A stretch of DNA of 32,956 nt from RUG626 sp964553775 (GTDB lineage: Bacteria; Bacillota; Clostridia; Oscillospirales; Oscillospiraceae), in NCBI GenBank assembly GCA_964553775.1, contig CAZKLU010000015.1, positions 1-32,956 on the forward strand, written 5' to 3'. Made by a program: the position numbers and the translations under genes. Under the pieces are notes generated by a model that was not told where the DNA came from, searched no databases, and saw only the letters and a list, made by a program, of their open reading frames with translations. The number at the start of each line of letters is the position of its first letter. The stretch's first letter is position 1. Positions 8,494 through 17,379 of the stretch are shown piece by piece.

Positions 8494-9201
8494 TTACGAT
8501 TTTCTTAATTCCCTTAACTCCTTCTCCGTAAGCTCACGCCATTGTCCAATCTCTAAATTGCCAAGTTTCACGCCGCCGACTGCGGTTCTGACAAGCCGTT
8601 TTACTCTTAATCCTGCCATGCCGCACATACGCCGCACCTGACGGTTTTTCCCCTCGTGTATCGTAACGTCAATAACCGATATATTGCCTGTTTCCAATAC
8701 TCGCACTATAGCACGATGAAGCGGTACGCCGTCAAGCTCCATAGGATCTCGAAGCTTTGAAACGCCGTCCTTAATGTCACCTGTAACCCAGACGCGGTAT
8801 GTCTTATCCTTTTCATTTGACGGGTGCATTATATGATTCGCCAATTCTCCGTCATTCGTCATGATTAAAAGTCCGGAAGAATTTATATCAAGCCTTCCCG
8901 CAGGATACACTCTCACGGGTACATCGGAGACAAGTTCCGCAACAGTTTTTCGCCCCTTCTCATCGTTCATTGTCGTTACATATCCGACAGGCTTATTCAA
9001 CATTATGTACATCTTTTTATTGGCTACAGAGCGTATACGTTTTCCGTCAAGCTCCACTATATCCGTGTTCAAATCGGCTCTGTCACCAAGTTTTGCTGTT
9101 ACGCCATTTACAGTGACTCTGCTATCGGCTATCATTTTTTCCGCGCTTCGCCTTGATACATCGCACTGAGAAGATATAAGCTTTTGCAGGCGTTCCTCCA
9201 T
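8494..9201 (-). CDS. rluB: Pseudouridine synthase, RluB-type (RsuA/RluB/E/F family)
   Basis: A 235-aa enzyme that isomerises a uridine of ribosomal RNA, most likely 23S rRNA. An N-terminal S4 RNA-binding domain (residues 1-60) is followed by the catalytic domain with AGRLDINSSGLL, where D105 is the catalytic aspartate, and a C-terminal GKNRQVRRMC segment. GGGGG is 8 nt before the ATG. In Firmicutes it regularly follows scpAB and a carboxypeptidase gene, as here. The exact rRNA target is assigned by family only. Confidence 0.92.
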   Translation of the reverse strand: MEERLQKLISSQCDVSRRSAEKMIADSRVTVNGVTAKLGDRADLNTDIVELDGKRIRSVANKKMYIMLNKPVGYVTTMNDEKGRKTVAELVSDVPVRVYPAGRLDINSSGLLIMTNDGELANHIMHPSNEKDKTYRVWVTGDIKDGVSKLRDPMELDGVPLHRAIVRVLETGNISVIDVTIHEGKNRQVRRMCGMAGLRVKRLVRTAVGGVKLGNLEIGQWRELTEKELRELRKS

Positions 9202-9239
9202 AGCCGTTACCCCCTGAGATCTTCAAACCATGAAAATCA

Positions 9240-9272
9240 ATTACACTTAAAGCCGAAAATTATTTCGGCTTT
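9240..9272 (-). repeat. Dispersed repeat hairpin before rluB
   Basis: On the minus strand the end reads TTTCGGCTTTAAGTGTAATT, with AAAGCCGAAA (9250-9259) facing TTTCGGCTTT (9263-9272), a perfect 10-bp stem with a very small loop. The TATAAT position is degenerate (TGTAAT) and lies about 38 nt before the rluB start. Confidence 0.6.
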
Positions 9273-9522
9273 GCGATTTCATAGAAATCTTTGCACTAAG
9301 TCTGACTGTTCACAAAATATCTGAAATATATTTTTCTGCCGACTTTTCCGACGAATAAGGCTGTCTTTGCCTTTTCAAGCTTATCGCGGTTTCCATACTC
9401 CAAAGATCCTTCATTAAGCTGTGATAGCTTTAAGGAACGCTTCAAATGCCGAATAATTTAACTGCTTTTATTTATGGCGGTACCGCGAACGGTATAGGGA
9501 TTTCGCAAGTACCGCGAACATC

Positions 9523-9548
9523 GGCAAATATTTGAGCTTGCGAGTATG
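9523..9548 (+). repeat. Distal motif of the dispersed repeat (carboxypeptidase 3' side)
   Basis: Begins GGCAAATATTTGAGCTTGCG and continues AGTATG. By eye it matches 21 of 26 bases with 24001-24026 and 20 of 26 with 19251-19276. All three lie shortly after the stop codon of a minus-strand gene. Confidence 0.5.
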
Positions 9549-9696
9549 CTTTCTCTATTATACCTTCAAGAGGGGAGAGAAAAGCAAATTCTGCTGAACC
9601 GAAGGTTGATAACACGGCGGGTATTCCCACATTTTCCCAATTTCAATGGAAACCGCTTCAGCGAGTTAAACAGCAACCCTGCGGCAGGTGTCAGTT

Positions 9697-10812
9697 TCAG
9701 GATGAGAACAGAAACCCCACCGAATGAGTTATTTTTGCCCAGAGAGGGAACTTCTCCGGAGCGTTGCGGGCAATAGAGCTTGTATACACAAGCCGCGCTG
9801 AAGCTATTACCGTTCCGCCATTGAAAACTTTCAGCGTTCCGGCTGACGCACCCTCTTGAACTGAGGCGTAAACAAATTCAGGTACATCTATTGAGACACT
9901 GACATCAAGCGTTTCGTCCTTCTCACAGAGAAAACTTATTGTTTCGTCCGGTGCTAAAAGAACACTGTCCTCACTTCCAGATATTACAGTCAGCTCAGTC
10001 ACGGGAACACCGGCGGTGCAGACAGAAGTCATCTTCCACCCATTGTATGCCTCATCGTATAGTGCCGCATGGTCAACCCAGTCATCATTGTCATCAAGTG
10101 TCACACAGATAAGCCGCATACCGTCACGCTCCGCGCATGATACAAGTGTCCTACCGGAGGCTATCGTGTAGCCTGTTTTGCCGCCGATAACACCCTCGCA
10201 ATTCCATAGGAGCTTGTTGTGATTCTGGAAAGTTCTGTTTCCAAACGATATGCTCTTCGTGCCTGTCATCTCTGCAAATGTTTCGTTTTCCATAGCCGCA
10301 GCCATCATTATTGCAAGGTCTCTTGCCGTAGAGTAGTGACCTTCCTCAGTAAGACCGTTGGGATTTTTGAATTGAGTGTTTGTACACCCAAGTCTCGCCG
10401 CGTAATCGTTCATCTCATTTACAAACGCCTCGACACTGCCGGAAACGCATATAGCTATCGCTACGGCGGCATCGTTGCCCGATTCTAAAAGCAACCCATA
10501 CATAAGCTCACGAATCGTCATTTTCTCGCCCGTCTCAAGGTAGAGAGATGAACCCTCCACTCCGACACTCTCCTTCGGTATCGTCACAACCTCATCCATA
10601 TCGGCAAGCTCCAAAGCCACGAGTGCCGTCATTATTTTTGTTGTACTGGCAATGCCGCGCTTATCATCGGGGTTCTTCTCATAAAGGACTGTACCTGTAC
10701 TTGCCTCTATAACTATAGCTGCCTTGGCTGATATATCGGCAGCTTCGACACGGATACATCCCGGAAGCATAAGCACCAGCGCAAGCAGTGTTGCAACTAA
10801 TCTCTTTCGCAT
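9697..10812 (-). CDS. D-alanyl-D-alanine carboxypeptidase (PBP5/DacF-like)
   Basis: A 371-aa penicillin-binding protein of the S11 family, which removes the terminal D-Ala from peptidoglycan stem peptides. The signal peptide spans residues 1-24. The motifs are STTK (S56, K59), SGN (111-113) and KTG (212-214), in order. The C-terminal part (about 260-371) is the usual beta domain ending in a hydrophobic helix that could sit on the membrane. The signal peptide contains LPGC (C19), resembling a lipobox, so lipid anchoring is possible. ATG 10812 has AGGAGA 9 nt upstream; the longer open frame only translates the repeat. It lies between gerW and rluB, as in many Clostridia, and could act on vegetative or spore peptidoglycan. 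Confidence 0.92.
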   Translation of the reverse strand: MRKRLVATLLALVLMLPGCIRVEAADISAKAAIVIEASTGTVLYEKNPDDKRGIASTTKIMTALVALELADMDEVVTIPKESVGVEGSSLYLETGEKMTIRELMYGLLLESGNDAAVAIAICVSGSVEAFVNEMNDYAARLGCTNTQFKNPNGLTEEGHYSTARDLAIMMAAAMENETFAEMTGTKSISFGNRTFQNHNKLLWNCEGVIGGKTGYTIASGRTLVSCAERDGMRLICVTLDDNDDWVDHAALYDEAYNGWKMTSVCTAGVPVTELTVISGSEDSVLLAPDETISFLCEKDETLDVSVSIDVPEFVYASVQEGASAGTLKVFNGGTVIASARLVYTSSIARNAPEKFPLWAKITHSVGFLFSS

Positions 10813-11201
10813 AACAAGTGTTCTCCTATAATACTCAAAGCCGAAAAACCTCCGGTTTTGAAAGTGTTGCGGAAATTCCGCACGGCAAAGCCAATATAAA
10901 CATTCTGATAGGTATTTTCCGGTGACAAAGCAGCCAAAAGATACCATATCTCTACGATCACTGTAAGATTTACGGATTTCATAAATTGACACTGCGCGTT
11001 TAAGCATATCGGGCAAATCAGTATGCCATCTGGCAAGTTTATAAATTTAATACCGCAAATCTGACGTTTTCGAGTATATTTCTGAGGTTTGCGCGATCTA
11101 TTAATGTGCTTCTAAAAAAGCTGAATCGCGGTATATTGAGGTTCAAGGAGTCTCTGAATAAGCCATAACTAATCTATGGTTTGCGGATATACAATTTAAC
11201 A
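10813..11201. other. 389-bp gap between gerW and the carboxypeptidase gene
   Basis: Holds a repeat hairpin next to the carboxypeptidase start (10827-10863), the adjoining palindrome TGCGGAA-A-TTCCGCA, and a weaker GGCAAAT-type motif at about 11012. A short stem CCATA/TATGG lies near 11163-11179, 23 bp past the gerW stop, without a T run. No gene seen. Confidence 0.45.
10827..10882 (-). repeat. Dispersed repeat hairpin and palindrome before the carboxypeptidase gene
   Basis: On the minus strand the end reads TTTCGGCTTTGAGTATTATA, followed at once by the AGGAGA ribosome-binding site of the gene. CAAAGCCGAAA pairs imperfectly with TCCGGTTTTG. The palindrome TGCGGAA-A-TTCCGCA follows, as in the rpiR copy; the shared GCGGAAATTCCGCAC core makes these two the closest pair in the window. 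Confidence 0.6.
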
Positions 11202-11645
11202 TTACTCTGCTGTATCTGCTGTGTCTTCTTGAGATTTCGCCGCTGTGTCCTCAACTTTTTTCTGCTGCTGTTTTTTAATAAGAGTTGTCACCTTGTCAAT
11301 TACCTCCGGTGCCTGATCTATGACGCGATCAATAGTAGTGGATGCCGGCGGCTCTATGTTCATTATTCGCACATTACCATCTTTCACCACAACAAAAGCT
11401 ACGGGGTTAATTCTTACTCCCGCTCCGGCTCCCGCTCCGAACGGGTTCTTCTGATTATCCTTCTGATTTTTTGTCGTGAAATCGGTACCGCCGGAGCCAA
11501 AGCCAAAGTTCACGCTCGATACAGGTATCATCATTATACCATCCGGGGTTGTTATCGGCTCACCCACAACGGTATTGACATCTACCATCGCGTGAAGCTT
11601 GCTCATCACAGTTTCCGCAAATTCACTCATTGGCTGCTTGTCCAT
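11202..11645 (-). CDS. ytfJ: GerW family sporulation protein (YtfJ)
   Basis: A 147-aa protein of the YtfJ/GerW family, needed in Bacillus for efficient spore germination. The core is visible as VNTVVGEPITTPDGIMMIPV, then FGFGSGG, a Gly-rich GAGAGAGVRINPVAFVVV segment and a C-terminal Lys/Gln-rich tail. ATG 11645 has AAGGAAG about 7 nt upstream; codons further upstream belong to the overlapping end of the DUF2953 gene (23-bp overlap). Its presence suggests a spore-forming lineage, although the family also occurs in non-spore-formers. Last gene of the run from lon. Confidence 0.92.
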   Translation of the reverse strand: MDKQPMSEFAETVMSKLHAMVDVNTVVGEPITTPDGIMMIPVSSVNFGFGSGGTDFTTKNQKDNQKNPFGAGAGAGVRINPVAFVVVKDGNVRIMNIEPPASTTIDRVIDQAPEVIDKVTTLIKKQQQKKVEDTAAKSQEDTADTAE

Positions 11646-12270
11646 TTTTCTCTTCCTTTCCGTCTGATTTATTGTTTTTTGAACCCGGCACAAGAGCGGG
11701 TAAGACAGCTAAAGCAACATATATTATTTGCCAAATTGCTATGGTTAATGTGACATCAACATAAATTTTATTCTCATCTGTTTCAAATGATATATTGACA
11801 CCGATGCTGCGCTTCCGAATATTCAGTGTATTTTCCAGCAACGGAATCAGTGATGCCATTGCCGCTGATATGCGTCCGTAGTTGAGAGCCGCCGAGTACG
11901 GATCGTTAATACCCGCGATAGAGTAATAAAACGTGAGATTATTGATAAGAAGTTTACTTTTGAATCTGCCGAGAGCTTCTAAAACCGGAGGCACGAATCT
12001 GTCGATAAGCTCAGGAATTGATTGCTTTGGTTTCTCGCTTTCCGGCTTTTCCTCTGCGGGTTTCTTTTTTTCCTTTGGCTTTTTCTCTTTTTTCGGCTCC
12101 TTTGGCTTAGGTTTCTTTTCAGGAGCGGGAAAGAGCGTGAGCTTTACTGGTCCCGCTATCACTTTGAGGGTAAATTCACCTTCAATATACTTTACAGTGA
12201 CCCCAACGCGCAAAATCATAATAAGGGATATAATAAGCAATATGACAACTAAAATTACCAATGCTATCAT
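11623..12270 (-). CDS. DUF2953 domain protein
   Basis: A 215-aa protein of unknown function. It has an N-terminal membrane helix (residues 2-20) and a strongly basic Lys/Pro/Glu stretch (about 52-85). A central LINNLTFYYSIAGINDPYSAALNYG segment is the DUF2953 signature, and a second hydrophobic helix lies near 180-197. It regularly precedes ytfJ in Clostridia, suggesting a linked envelope or spore role, but no activity is known. GGGGG lies 8 nt before the ATG. Its 3' end overlaps gerW. Confidence 0.8.
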   Translation of the reverse strand: MIALVILVVILLIISLIMILRVGVTVKYIEGEFTLKVIAGPVKLTLFPAPEKKPKPKEPKKEKKPKEKKKPAEEKPESEKPKQSIPELIDRFVPPVLEALGRFKSKLLINNLTFYYSIAGINDPYSAALNYGRISAAMASLIPLLENTLNIRKRSIGVNISFETDENKIYVDVTLTIAIWQIIYVALAVLPALVPGSKNNKSDGKEEKNGQAANE

Positions 12271-12311
12271 TGCTGCTGCCCCCTATAATATTTTTACACA
12301 TAATCACCGAT

Positions 12312-12857
12312 TTATGACTCTCCCGATCCATCAAAGTTTTCAGTCTCTGATTCGGGAAGAACGGGAAGCTCCTCAATACCTGATATTCCAAATGTTCTCA
12401 AAAAAGCCTTTGTCGTGCCGAATGTGGTTGGTCTCCCCGGCGCGTCAAGATAACCAACGGGTTCGATAAGCCCGCGTTCCAAAAGCACATTTACAGTATA
12501 GGAGCTGTCAATACCGCGCACTTTCTCAATATACGCTCTTGTCACCGGCTGGAAGTACGCGATAACCGCCAAAACCTCCAGAGCAGCCTGCGTGAGCTTC
12601 GGCGGCTTGCGTGTCTCAAGCACAGCGCGTATATAGTCGCTGTACTCAGAGGCTGACACAAGCTGAAGTGCTCCGTCAAGCTCCAAAAGGCGTATGCCAG
12701 ACCGCTCGTAAGTAAGTTTGTCCGCCAGCTTTTTAGCCGTTTCAGTCACACGCTCTTTGTCCACCGCTAAAACAGCCGATATACGTTCTATTGACACAGG
12801 TTCGCCGGAAGCGAACAATATTCCTTCAATTATGCCGGTAAGATCGCTATCGTTCAT
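12312..12857 (-). CDS. scpB: Segregation and condensation protein B
   Basis: A 181-aa winged-helix subunit of the Smc-ScpAB condensin. Typical segments are GIIEGILFASGEPVS at the N-terminus, PPKLTQAALEVLAVIAY in the middle and GRPTTFGTTKAFLRTFG near the end. It forms dimers that bind ScpA and stabilise the Smc ring for chromosome compaction. The start at 12857 gives an ATGA overlap with the scpA stop, so the two are translationally coupled. An upstream in-frame start at 12875 is unlikely. Confidence 0.95.
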   Translation of the reverse strand: MNDSDLTGIIEGILFASGEPVSIERISAVLAVDKERVTETAKKLADKLTYERSGIRLLELDGALQLVSASEYSDYIRAVLETRKPPKLTQAALEVLAVIAYFQPVTRAYIEKVRGIDSSYTVNVLLERGLIEPVGYLDAPGRPTTFGTTKAFLRTFGISGIEELPVLPESETENFDGSGES

Positions 12858-13615
12858 GCCGCATTTTCCCCGCAATATAAGATTTCAAGAGCCTCAGATC
12901 CGTCCTCTATGCGTATGTTTCCCGCATGACAAAGCTCCAAAAGTGCTATAAACGCCGCCACAATCTCGGAACGGCTGCGGCTTCCGGCAAATATTCTTTC
13001 AATGCTCATACGCTTGCTCTTACGGAGTATACCCAAAATCTCATCAGTTTTTTCGGTGACGGAATAAGTGATTTTCTTTGGTATCGGTATGTTTTTAGAG
13101 TTATTGAGGAGCTGTTTTAACTCCGCTCTTGACCATATCCGCAGCATTGCGTCTATAAGGTCACTTTTGTCGTGTACATACTTGTAACCGCTCTGCTTCG
13201 GCAGCGGCTCCGGAGGCTTAGTCATCGCGCCCGCACTGTGATAATACATATCCGAGAGCTTATCGGTTACTCCGCGAATACTCTCGTAGATGCCTCGGCT
13301 TTTCAATTTTTCAAGCGTATCGATAAGCTCATCAAGCTCCGGATTCTCGTCTCCAACGTTGAGAAGTACTCTTGCTTTTATATAGACAAGGTGCGATGCC
13401 ATCGCGACAAACTCGCTTGCTATCTCAAGATCCATTTTCTTCATTCTGTCAAGATATTCAAGATACTGATCAAGGAGCAAAGAAATCTGTATGTCCTGTA
13501 TTTCAATTTTGTTCTTTGATAGCAGCTGTAGTATGAGAACAAGCGGACCCTCAAAATCTTCTAAAGTGTCCTTTGCTTTAACTACATTGTCAAGGTGAAA
13601 CGTGGGGTCTTCCAT
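12854..13615 (-). CDS. scpA: Segregation and condensation protein A
   Basis: A 253-aa kleisin subunit of the bacterial condensin, bridging Smc heads and ScpB. The N-terminal FEGPLVLILQLLSKNKIEIQ segment is diagnostic and the C-terminal winged helix ends in ALLELCHAGNIRIE. The ATG at 13615 is the only start after in-frame TGA codons, but its ribosome-binding site (GAGGAG) is about 14 nt away, unusually far. The gene follows the M50 protease gene by 39 bp. Confidence 0.93.
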   Translation of the reverse strand: MEDPTFHLDNVVKAKDTLEDFEGPLVLILQLLSKNKIEIQDIQISLLLDQYLEYLDRMKKMDLEIASEFVAMASHLVYIKARVLLNVGDENPELDELIDTLEKLKSRGIYESIRGVTDKLSDMYYHSAGAMTKPPEPLPKQSGYKYVHDKSDLIDAMLRIWSRAELKQLLNNSKNIPIPKKITYSVTEKTDEILGILRKSKRMSIERIFAGSRSRSEIVAAFIALLELCHAGNIRIEDGSEALEILYCGENAA

Positions 13616-13654
13616 CCGGTTTATGTCGTCTCCTCATCATGTGATTGCGGTTTT

Positions 13655-14305
13655 TCAATACCATGCGGGAAATCTCAAGAGCGTATTGAAAACGAATGTC
13701 ACTGCCCAGTTCAATGGAGTGTCGATAACACCTGTGAAAACAATGACAAAGAGCAGTATCATACCGTATCTTTCGTATCTCATGAGCTTCATATACGCCT
13801 CGTCCGAGATAATCGAGAAGAGCACCTTGGAGCCGTCAAGAGGAGGTATAGGGATTATATTGAAAACCGCAAAAGAAACGCTTATTCTTGCTGTCCAATA
13901 GACTGTATAGACCACATAGGTACCAACAGTATTCGCGGCAAATCTCGGATAGATCAACGCGAATATCAGTCTTGCGGCTATAGCTATCACGATGTTTGCC
14001 AAAGGTCCCGCCGCCGCAGTTATTGCCATATCACGTTTCGGGTGCTTAAACCTTCGCATATCGATCGGCACAGGCTTTGCCCAGCCGAATCCAACAAAAG
14101 CCATCATGATAAACCCCATAATATCGAAGCTCTTTAGGGGGTTCAATGTGATTCTGCCCACGTTTTTCGCCGTAGTATCGCCGAGAGCTAAAGCCACTCT
14201 CGCGTGACTGTACTCATGTAAAGTACAGCAGATAAGTACCGGTATTATACGGAGCAGCAGTCCCGTAAGCACCGACCAGTCAAGGTTGCGTAATATATTC
14301 AGCAT
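13655..14305 (-). CDS. Site-2 protease family (M50) membrane metalloprotease
   Basis: A 216-aa multi-pass membrane protein of the compact M50 type (YwhC-like). The zinc motif HEYSH (H30, E31, H34) sits in a membrane helix and the third-ligand motif PPLDGSK lies in a C-terminal helix. No PDZ domain is visible. Such proteases cleave within membranes; the substrate is unknown, and no anti-sigma factor gene is next to it. The start overlaps the engB stop by 7 bp. It sits between engB and scpAB, a frequent clostridial position. Confidence 0.9.
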   Translation of the reverse strand: MLNILRNLDWSVLTGLLLRIIPVLICCTLHEYSHARVALALGDTTAKNVGRITLNPLKSFDIMGFIMMAFVGFGWAKPVPIDMRRFKHPKRDMAITAAAGPLANIVIAIAARLIFALIYPRFAANTVGTYVVYTVYWTARISVSFAVFNIIPIPPLDGSKVLFSIISDEAYMKLMRYERYGMILLFVIVFTGVIDTPLNWAVTFVFNTLLRFPAWY

Positions 14306-14967
14306 AACTCATCCCCGATTGCCGCAATAAGCTCCTCGCGCCCCGTACCTTTCTCAGCGGAAAACAGTATTATATGCCGAGTGCCGGACGGATTTGCAAG
14401 ATTCTGGTTTCCGGAACTCACAATATCAGCATTGTGTTTGCTGTTCTCAGCTTGCGTGAAAGATGTGTCCGCTATACCGAGTACATCCTGTATCACGCTG
14501 ATATTTCCCGGAAGCTCACTCTTTTTAACCTTGTCAGTTTTGTTTGCGACAACTATGAACGGGCGACCGGTATTCTTGAACCAGTTTACCATTGTTACAT
14601 CATCCGCTGTTGGTTTGTGACGTGAGTCAACTATCATAACTCCGAGAGTAATCAGCTCCGGCTCCCCAAAGTAACCTTCCATAAGAGCCGCCCACCTGTC
14701 TCGTTCCGCTTTCGACACTTTCGCGTAACCATAGCCGGGAAGATCGGTTATATATGCGGAATTATCTATGAGAAAGTAGTTAATATGACTTGTTTTTCCC
14801 GGCTGTGAGCCTATGCGGGCAAGATTCCTTCGCCGCGCAAGGGTGTTGATTACTGATGATTTTCCAACATTTGATCTCCCCGCAAAAGTTATCTGCGGAA
14901 GTCCATCTCTGATAAAGCCGCTTTTGTCCGCTGCTGACTTTATAAATTCTGCTTTTGTAAAATCCAT
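14299..14967 (-). CDS. engB: Ribosome biogenesis GTPase EngB (YsxC/YihA)
   Basis: A 222-aa TRAFAC GTPase for large-subunit assembly. G1 is GRSNVGKSS (30-38), G3 is DLPGYG and G4 is NKTD. It is longer than the usual ~200 aa because of a Ser/Asn-rich insert near the C-terminus (between VLGIADTS and GTRHIILFSAEKG). ATG 14967 gives the family-typical start 7 nt after the lon stop; the ribosome-binding site is weak. lon-engB adjacency is standard in Firmicutes. Confidence 0.94.
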   Translation of the reverse strand: MDFTKAEFIKSAADKSGFIRDGLPQITFAGRSNVGKSSVINTLARRRNLARIGSQPGKTSHINYFLIDNSAYITDLPGYGYAKVSKAERDRWAALMEGYFGEPELITLGVMIVDSRHKPTADDVTMVNWFKNTGRPFIVVANKTDKVKKSELPGNISVIQDVLGIADTSFTQAENSKHNADIVSSGNQNLANPSGTRHIILFSAEKGTGREELIAAIGDELC

Positions 14968-14974
14968 ATCGCAC

Positions 14975-17320
14975 CTATGCCATGACGTTGATTTTGAGTA
15001 CCTCAGGTAACACATCATCGAGTCTTGAGGTGGTTATAAAATTGAGACACTGCCGTACCGACTGATCTATCTCCTCAAGATCGGATTCGTTCTCCGCCGG
15101 TATTATCACTGTCTTAACGCCGTATCTGTATGCCGCCATTGTCTTCTCTTTGAGTCCGCCGATCGGAAGGATCCTGCCCGTCAGCGTGAGTTCCCCAGTC
15201 ATAGCAAGATCGCGGCGCACCGGTTTACCCGTGAGTGCCGATATTACAGCAATCGCTATTGTTATACCAGCCGATGGACCGTCCTTTGGAACCGCGCCTT
15301 CAGGGAAGTGTATGTGTATATCTGTGTTCTTATAAAAGTCCTTGTCAATCCCTAACGCACCGCAACGACCCCTTATATAAGATATAGCAGCCTGTGCCGA
15401 CTCTTTCATAACATCGCCAAGGTTGCCCGTAAGCTCCACCTTGCCGCTGCCTTCTACGCAACTCACCTCAACCTCTAAAAGTTCACCGCCGACAGAAGTC
15501 CACGCAAGTCCGTTCACAACACCCACACAGTCCTTGCCGACAAGTCTCTCAGGCTTATACTTCCGGACACCCAAAAAGCTTTCAAGCTTATCCGATGTAA
15601 GCGTCACGGTTTTTGCCTCGCCGGAGACTATCATAACGTCTGTCTTACGGCAGATTTTGGCAATCTCACGCTCCAACTGACGGACACCTGATTCTCTTGT
15701 GTATCCTGAGATTATTTCCCGTATAACATCATCACTTATTTTCAGCCGTCTCGCATCAAGACCGTGCTTTTTGCGGGTTTTCGGGAGGAGATGATTTTTC
15801 GTGATTTGCAGTTTTTCCTCGTCAGTGTAGCTTGAAAGCTCTATGACTTCCATTCTGTCAAGAAGAGGGCGGGGGATTGTATCCGTTGTATTCGCTGTCG
15901 TGATGAACATGATTTCAGACAAATCAAACGGGATTTCAAGAAAATGATCTATAAAGCTTTTATTTTGCTCCGGATCAAGAGCCTCCAAAAGCGCGGATGC
16001 CGGATCTCCCTTATAGTCGTTGCCAAGCTTATCTATCTCGTCAAGAAGCAGCAGAGGATTTTTAGATCCCGCCTGAGTAACTGCCTCCATTATACGCCCA
16101 GGCATTGCGCCGACGTAGGTTTTACGATGACCGCGAATCTCGGCTTCATCGTGAACTCCGCCCAAAGACATACGCGCAAGCTTACGGTTTATTGCACCCG
16201 CTATGCTTATTGCAATAGAAGTCTTACCGATACCCGGAGGACCTGCTAAACACAGTATTCCACCTTTTATATCAGGCGTCATTTTCCGCACAGCAAGATA
16301 CTCTATTATACGGTCTTTAACCTTGTCAAGTCCATAATGATCCCTGTCGAGGGCTTTTCTTACTGCTTTGAGATCGAGCTTTTCTTTTGTGCTGCGGTTC
16401 CACGGGAGAGCAAGAACCGCGTCAAGATACGTTCTTATGATAGACGCATCAGGAGAGTTGTAAAACTGTTTTGACAGTCTTACGACCTCTTTCAGGAGCT
16501 TATCCTGAATCTCCTCATCGAGCTTGAGTGCAAGGATCCTTTGACGGTAGTCATCTATTTCAGTATCGCCCTCGCCAAGTTCGTTTTGGATAACGCTTAA
16601 TTGCTCACGCAGTATGTTTTCTTTCTGATCCTCGGCAAGCTGCTGGTGAAACTTTTCATTAAGTTCATGCTCAAATGTAGCGACATCTATCTCGTGTCCC
16701 ATCATTTTGCACATACTGTGAATGCGTTTTACCGGCTCAAGCTCACCCAAAAGTTCCTGCTTGCAGTTGACAGGAAGAGAGCTGTTCTGGGTAATAAAAT
16801 CGGTAAGCGAGCCTATGCCAAAGCGTTTTGCGGTGTCAAGGCTTATTTCAGGCATAGCACTGCCGCTTACACTGGTGTACTCGTTATAGAGTGACAGAGC
16901 TGTTCTCATAAGAGCTTCAGAAAGCGGAGATTCACTTACTGTGTTGTCCTCGTGCCTTTCAAACGAAACAGACAGGCAGTCATCATCAAAAGCAACAGAA
17001 CGGATTTCCGCACGGCAAAGTCCGCGAAGCGTCGCCTGTATGCTGTTATCCGAAAGTCTTGCGTACTGCTGTATTTCGCAGACAACACCGACAGGGAACA
17101 TATCCCGCGCTTCAATTTCCGAGGTTCCGCGTTCGCGTTTTGAAACCAAAAGCACTTTTCCGTATTCTGCGGCGGCATTGAGAGCAGTGGTATCAGGTTT
17201 ATCGTGCATACTGAGGTTTATAGTTGCCCCAGGCATAATACATATGCCCCTGAGCATTATTGCGGGAAGCTTTTCATACTTTGTATCTATATTGAATTTG
17301 GATGTTTCAAGTGTTTTCAT
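14975..17320 (-). CDS. lon: ATP-dependent protease Lon
   Basis: A 781-aa LonA protease that degrades misfolded and regulatory proteins. The N-terminal substrate-binding domain covers about 1-200 and a coiled segment 205-250. The AAA+ domain has Walker A GPPGIGKT (360-367) and Walker B LLLLDEID (423-430). The protease domain has the Ser-Lys dyad S683 (in PKDGPSAG) and K726 (in GGLKEK), spaced 43 residues apart as in Escherichia coli Lon. GGAG lies about 11 nt before the ATG. It heads the run lon-engB-M50-scpA-scpB-DUF2953-gerW and lies 204 bp after clpX. Confidence 0.96.
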   Translation of the reverse strand: MKTLETSKFNIDTKYEKLPAIMLRGICIMPGATINLSMHDKPDTTALNAAAEYGKVLLVSKRERGTSEIEARDMFPVGVVCEIQQYARLSDNSIQATLRGLCRAEIRSVAFDDDCLSVSFERHEDNTVSESPLSEALMRTALSLYNEYTSVSGSAMPEISLDTAKRFGIGSLTDFITQNSSLPVNCKQELLGELEPVKRIHSMCKMMGHEIDVATFEHELNEKFHQQLAEDQKENILREQLSVIQNELGEGDTEIDDYRQRILALKLDEEIQDKLLKEVVRLSKQFYNSPDASIIRTYLDAVLALPWNRSTKEKLDLKAVRKALDRDHYGLDKVKDRIIEYLAVRKMTPDIKGGILCLAGPPGIGKTSIAISIAGAINRKLARMSLGGVHDEAEIRGHRKTYVGAMPGRIMEAVTQAGSKNPLLLLDEIDKLGNDYKGDPASALLEALDPEQNKSFIDHFLEIPFDLSEIMFITTANTTDTIPRPLLDRMEVIELSSYTDEEKLQITKNHLLPKTRKKHGLDARRLKISDDVIREIISGYTRESGVRQLEREIAKICRKTDVMIVSGEAKTVTLTSDKLESFLGVRKYKPERLVGKDCVGVVNGLAWTSVGGELLEVEVSCVEGSGKVELTGNLGDVMKESAQAAISYIRGRCGALGIDKDFYKNTDIHIHFPEGAVPKDGPSAGITIAIAVISALTGKPVRRDLAMTGELTLTGRILPIGGLKEKTMAAYRYGVKTVIIPAENESDLEEIDQSVRQCLNFITTSRLDDVLPEVLKINVMA

Positions 17321-17379
17321 ATATAATACATCTCCGGAAAAACAAAATTGTTTTCTGGCTGTGTGATATACCGGACATC

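Larger units (their letters stand above)
9202..9696. other. 495-bp gap between the carboxypeptidase gene and rluB
   Basis: Contains a repeat hairpin near rluB (9240-9272) and the GGCAAAT-type motif at 9523-9548 on the carboxypeptidase side. Between them lie two copies of TACCGCGAAC (from about 9480 and 9510), the first within the palindrome GCGGTACCGC. No gene-like ORF is present. Confidence 0.5.

Noticed and set aside
9466..9496. GGCGGTACCGCG resembling the T-box GGTGGNACCGCG motif
   Set aside because: It is on the plus strand in a gap between minus-strand genes, with no downstream plus-strand gene, no specifier stem and no terminator. The match is explained by the palindrome GCGGTACCGC and the repeated TACCGCGAAC.
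16999..17030. 15-mer TTCCGCACGGCAAAG shared between lon and the repeat near 10875
   Set aside because: In lon it encodes part of the conserved GLCRAEI segment, so it is probably chance similarity and not a repeat insertion.
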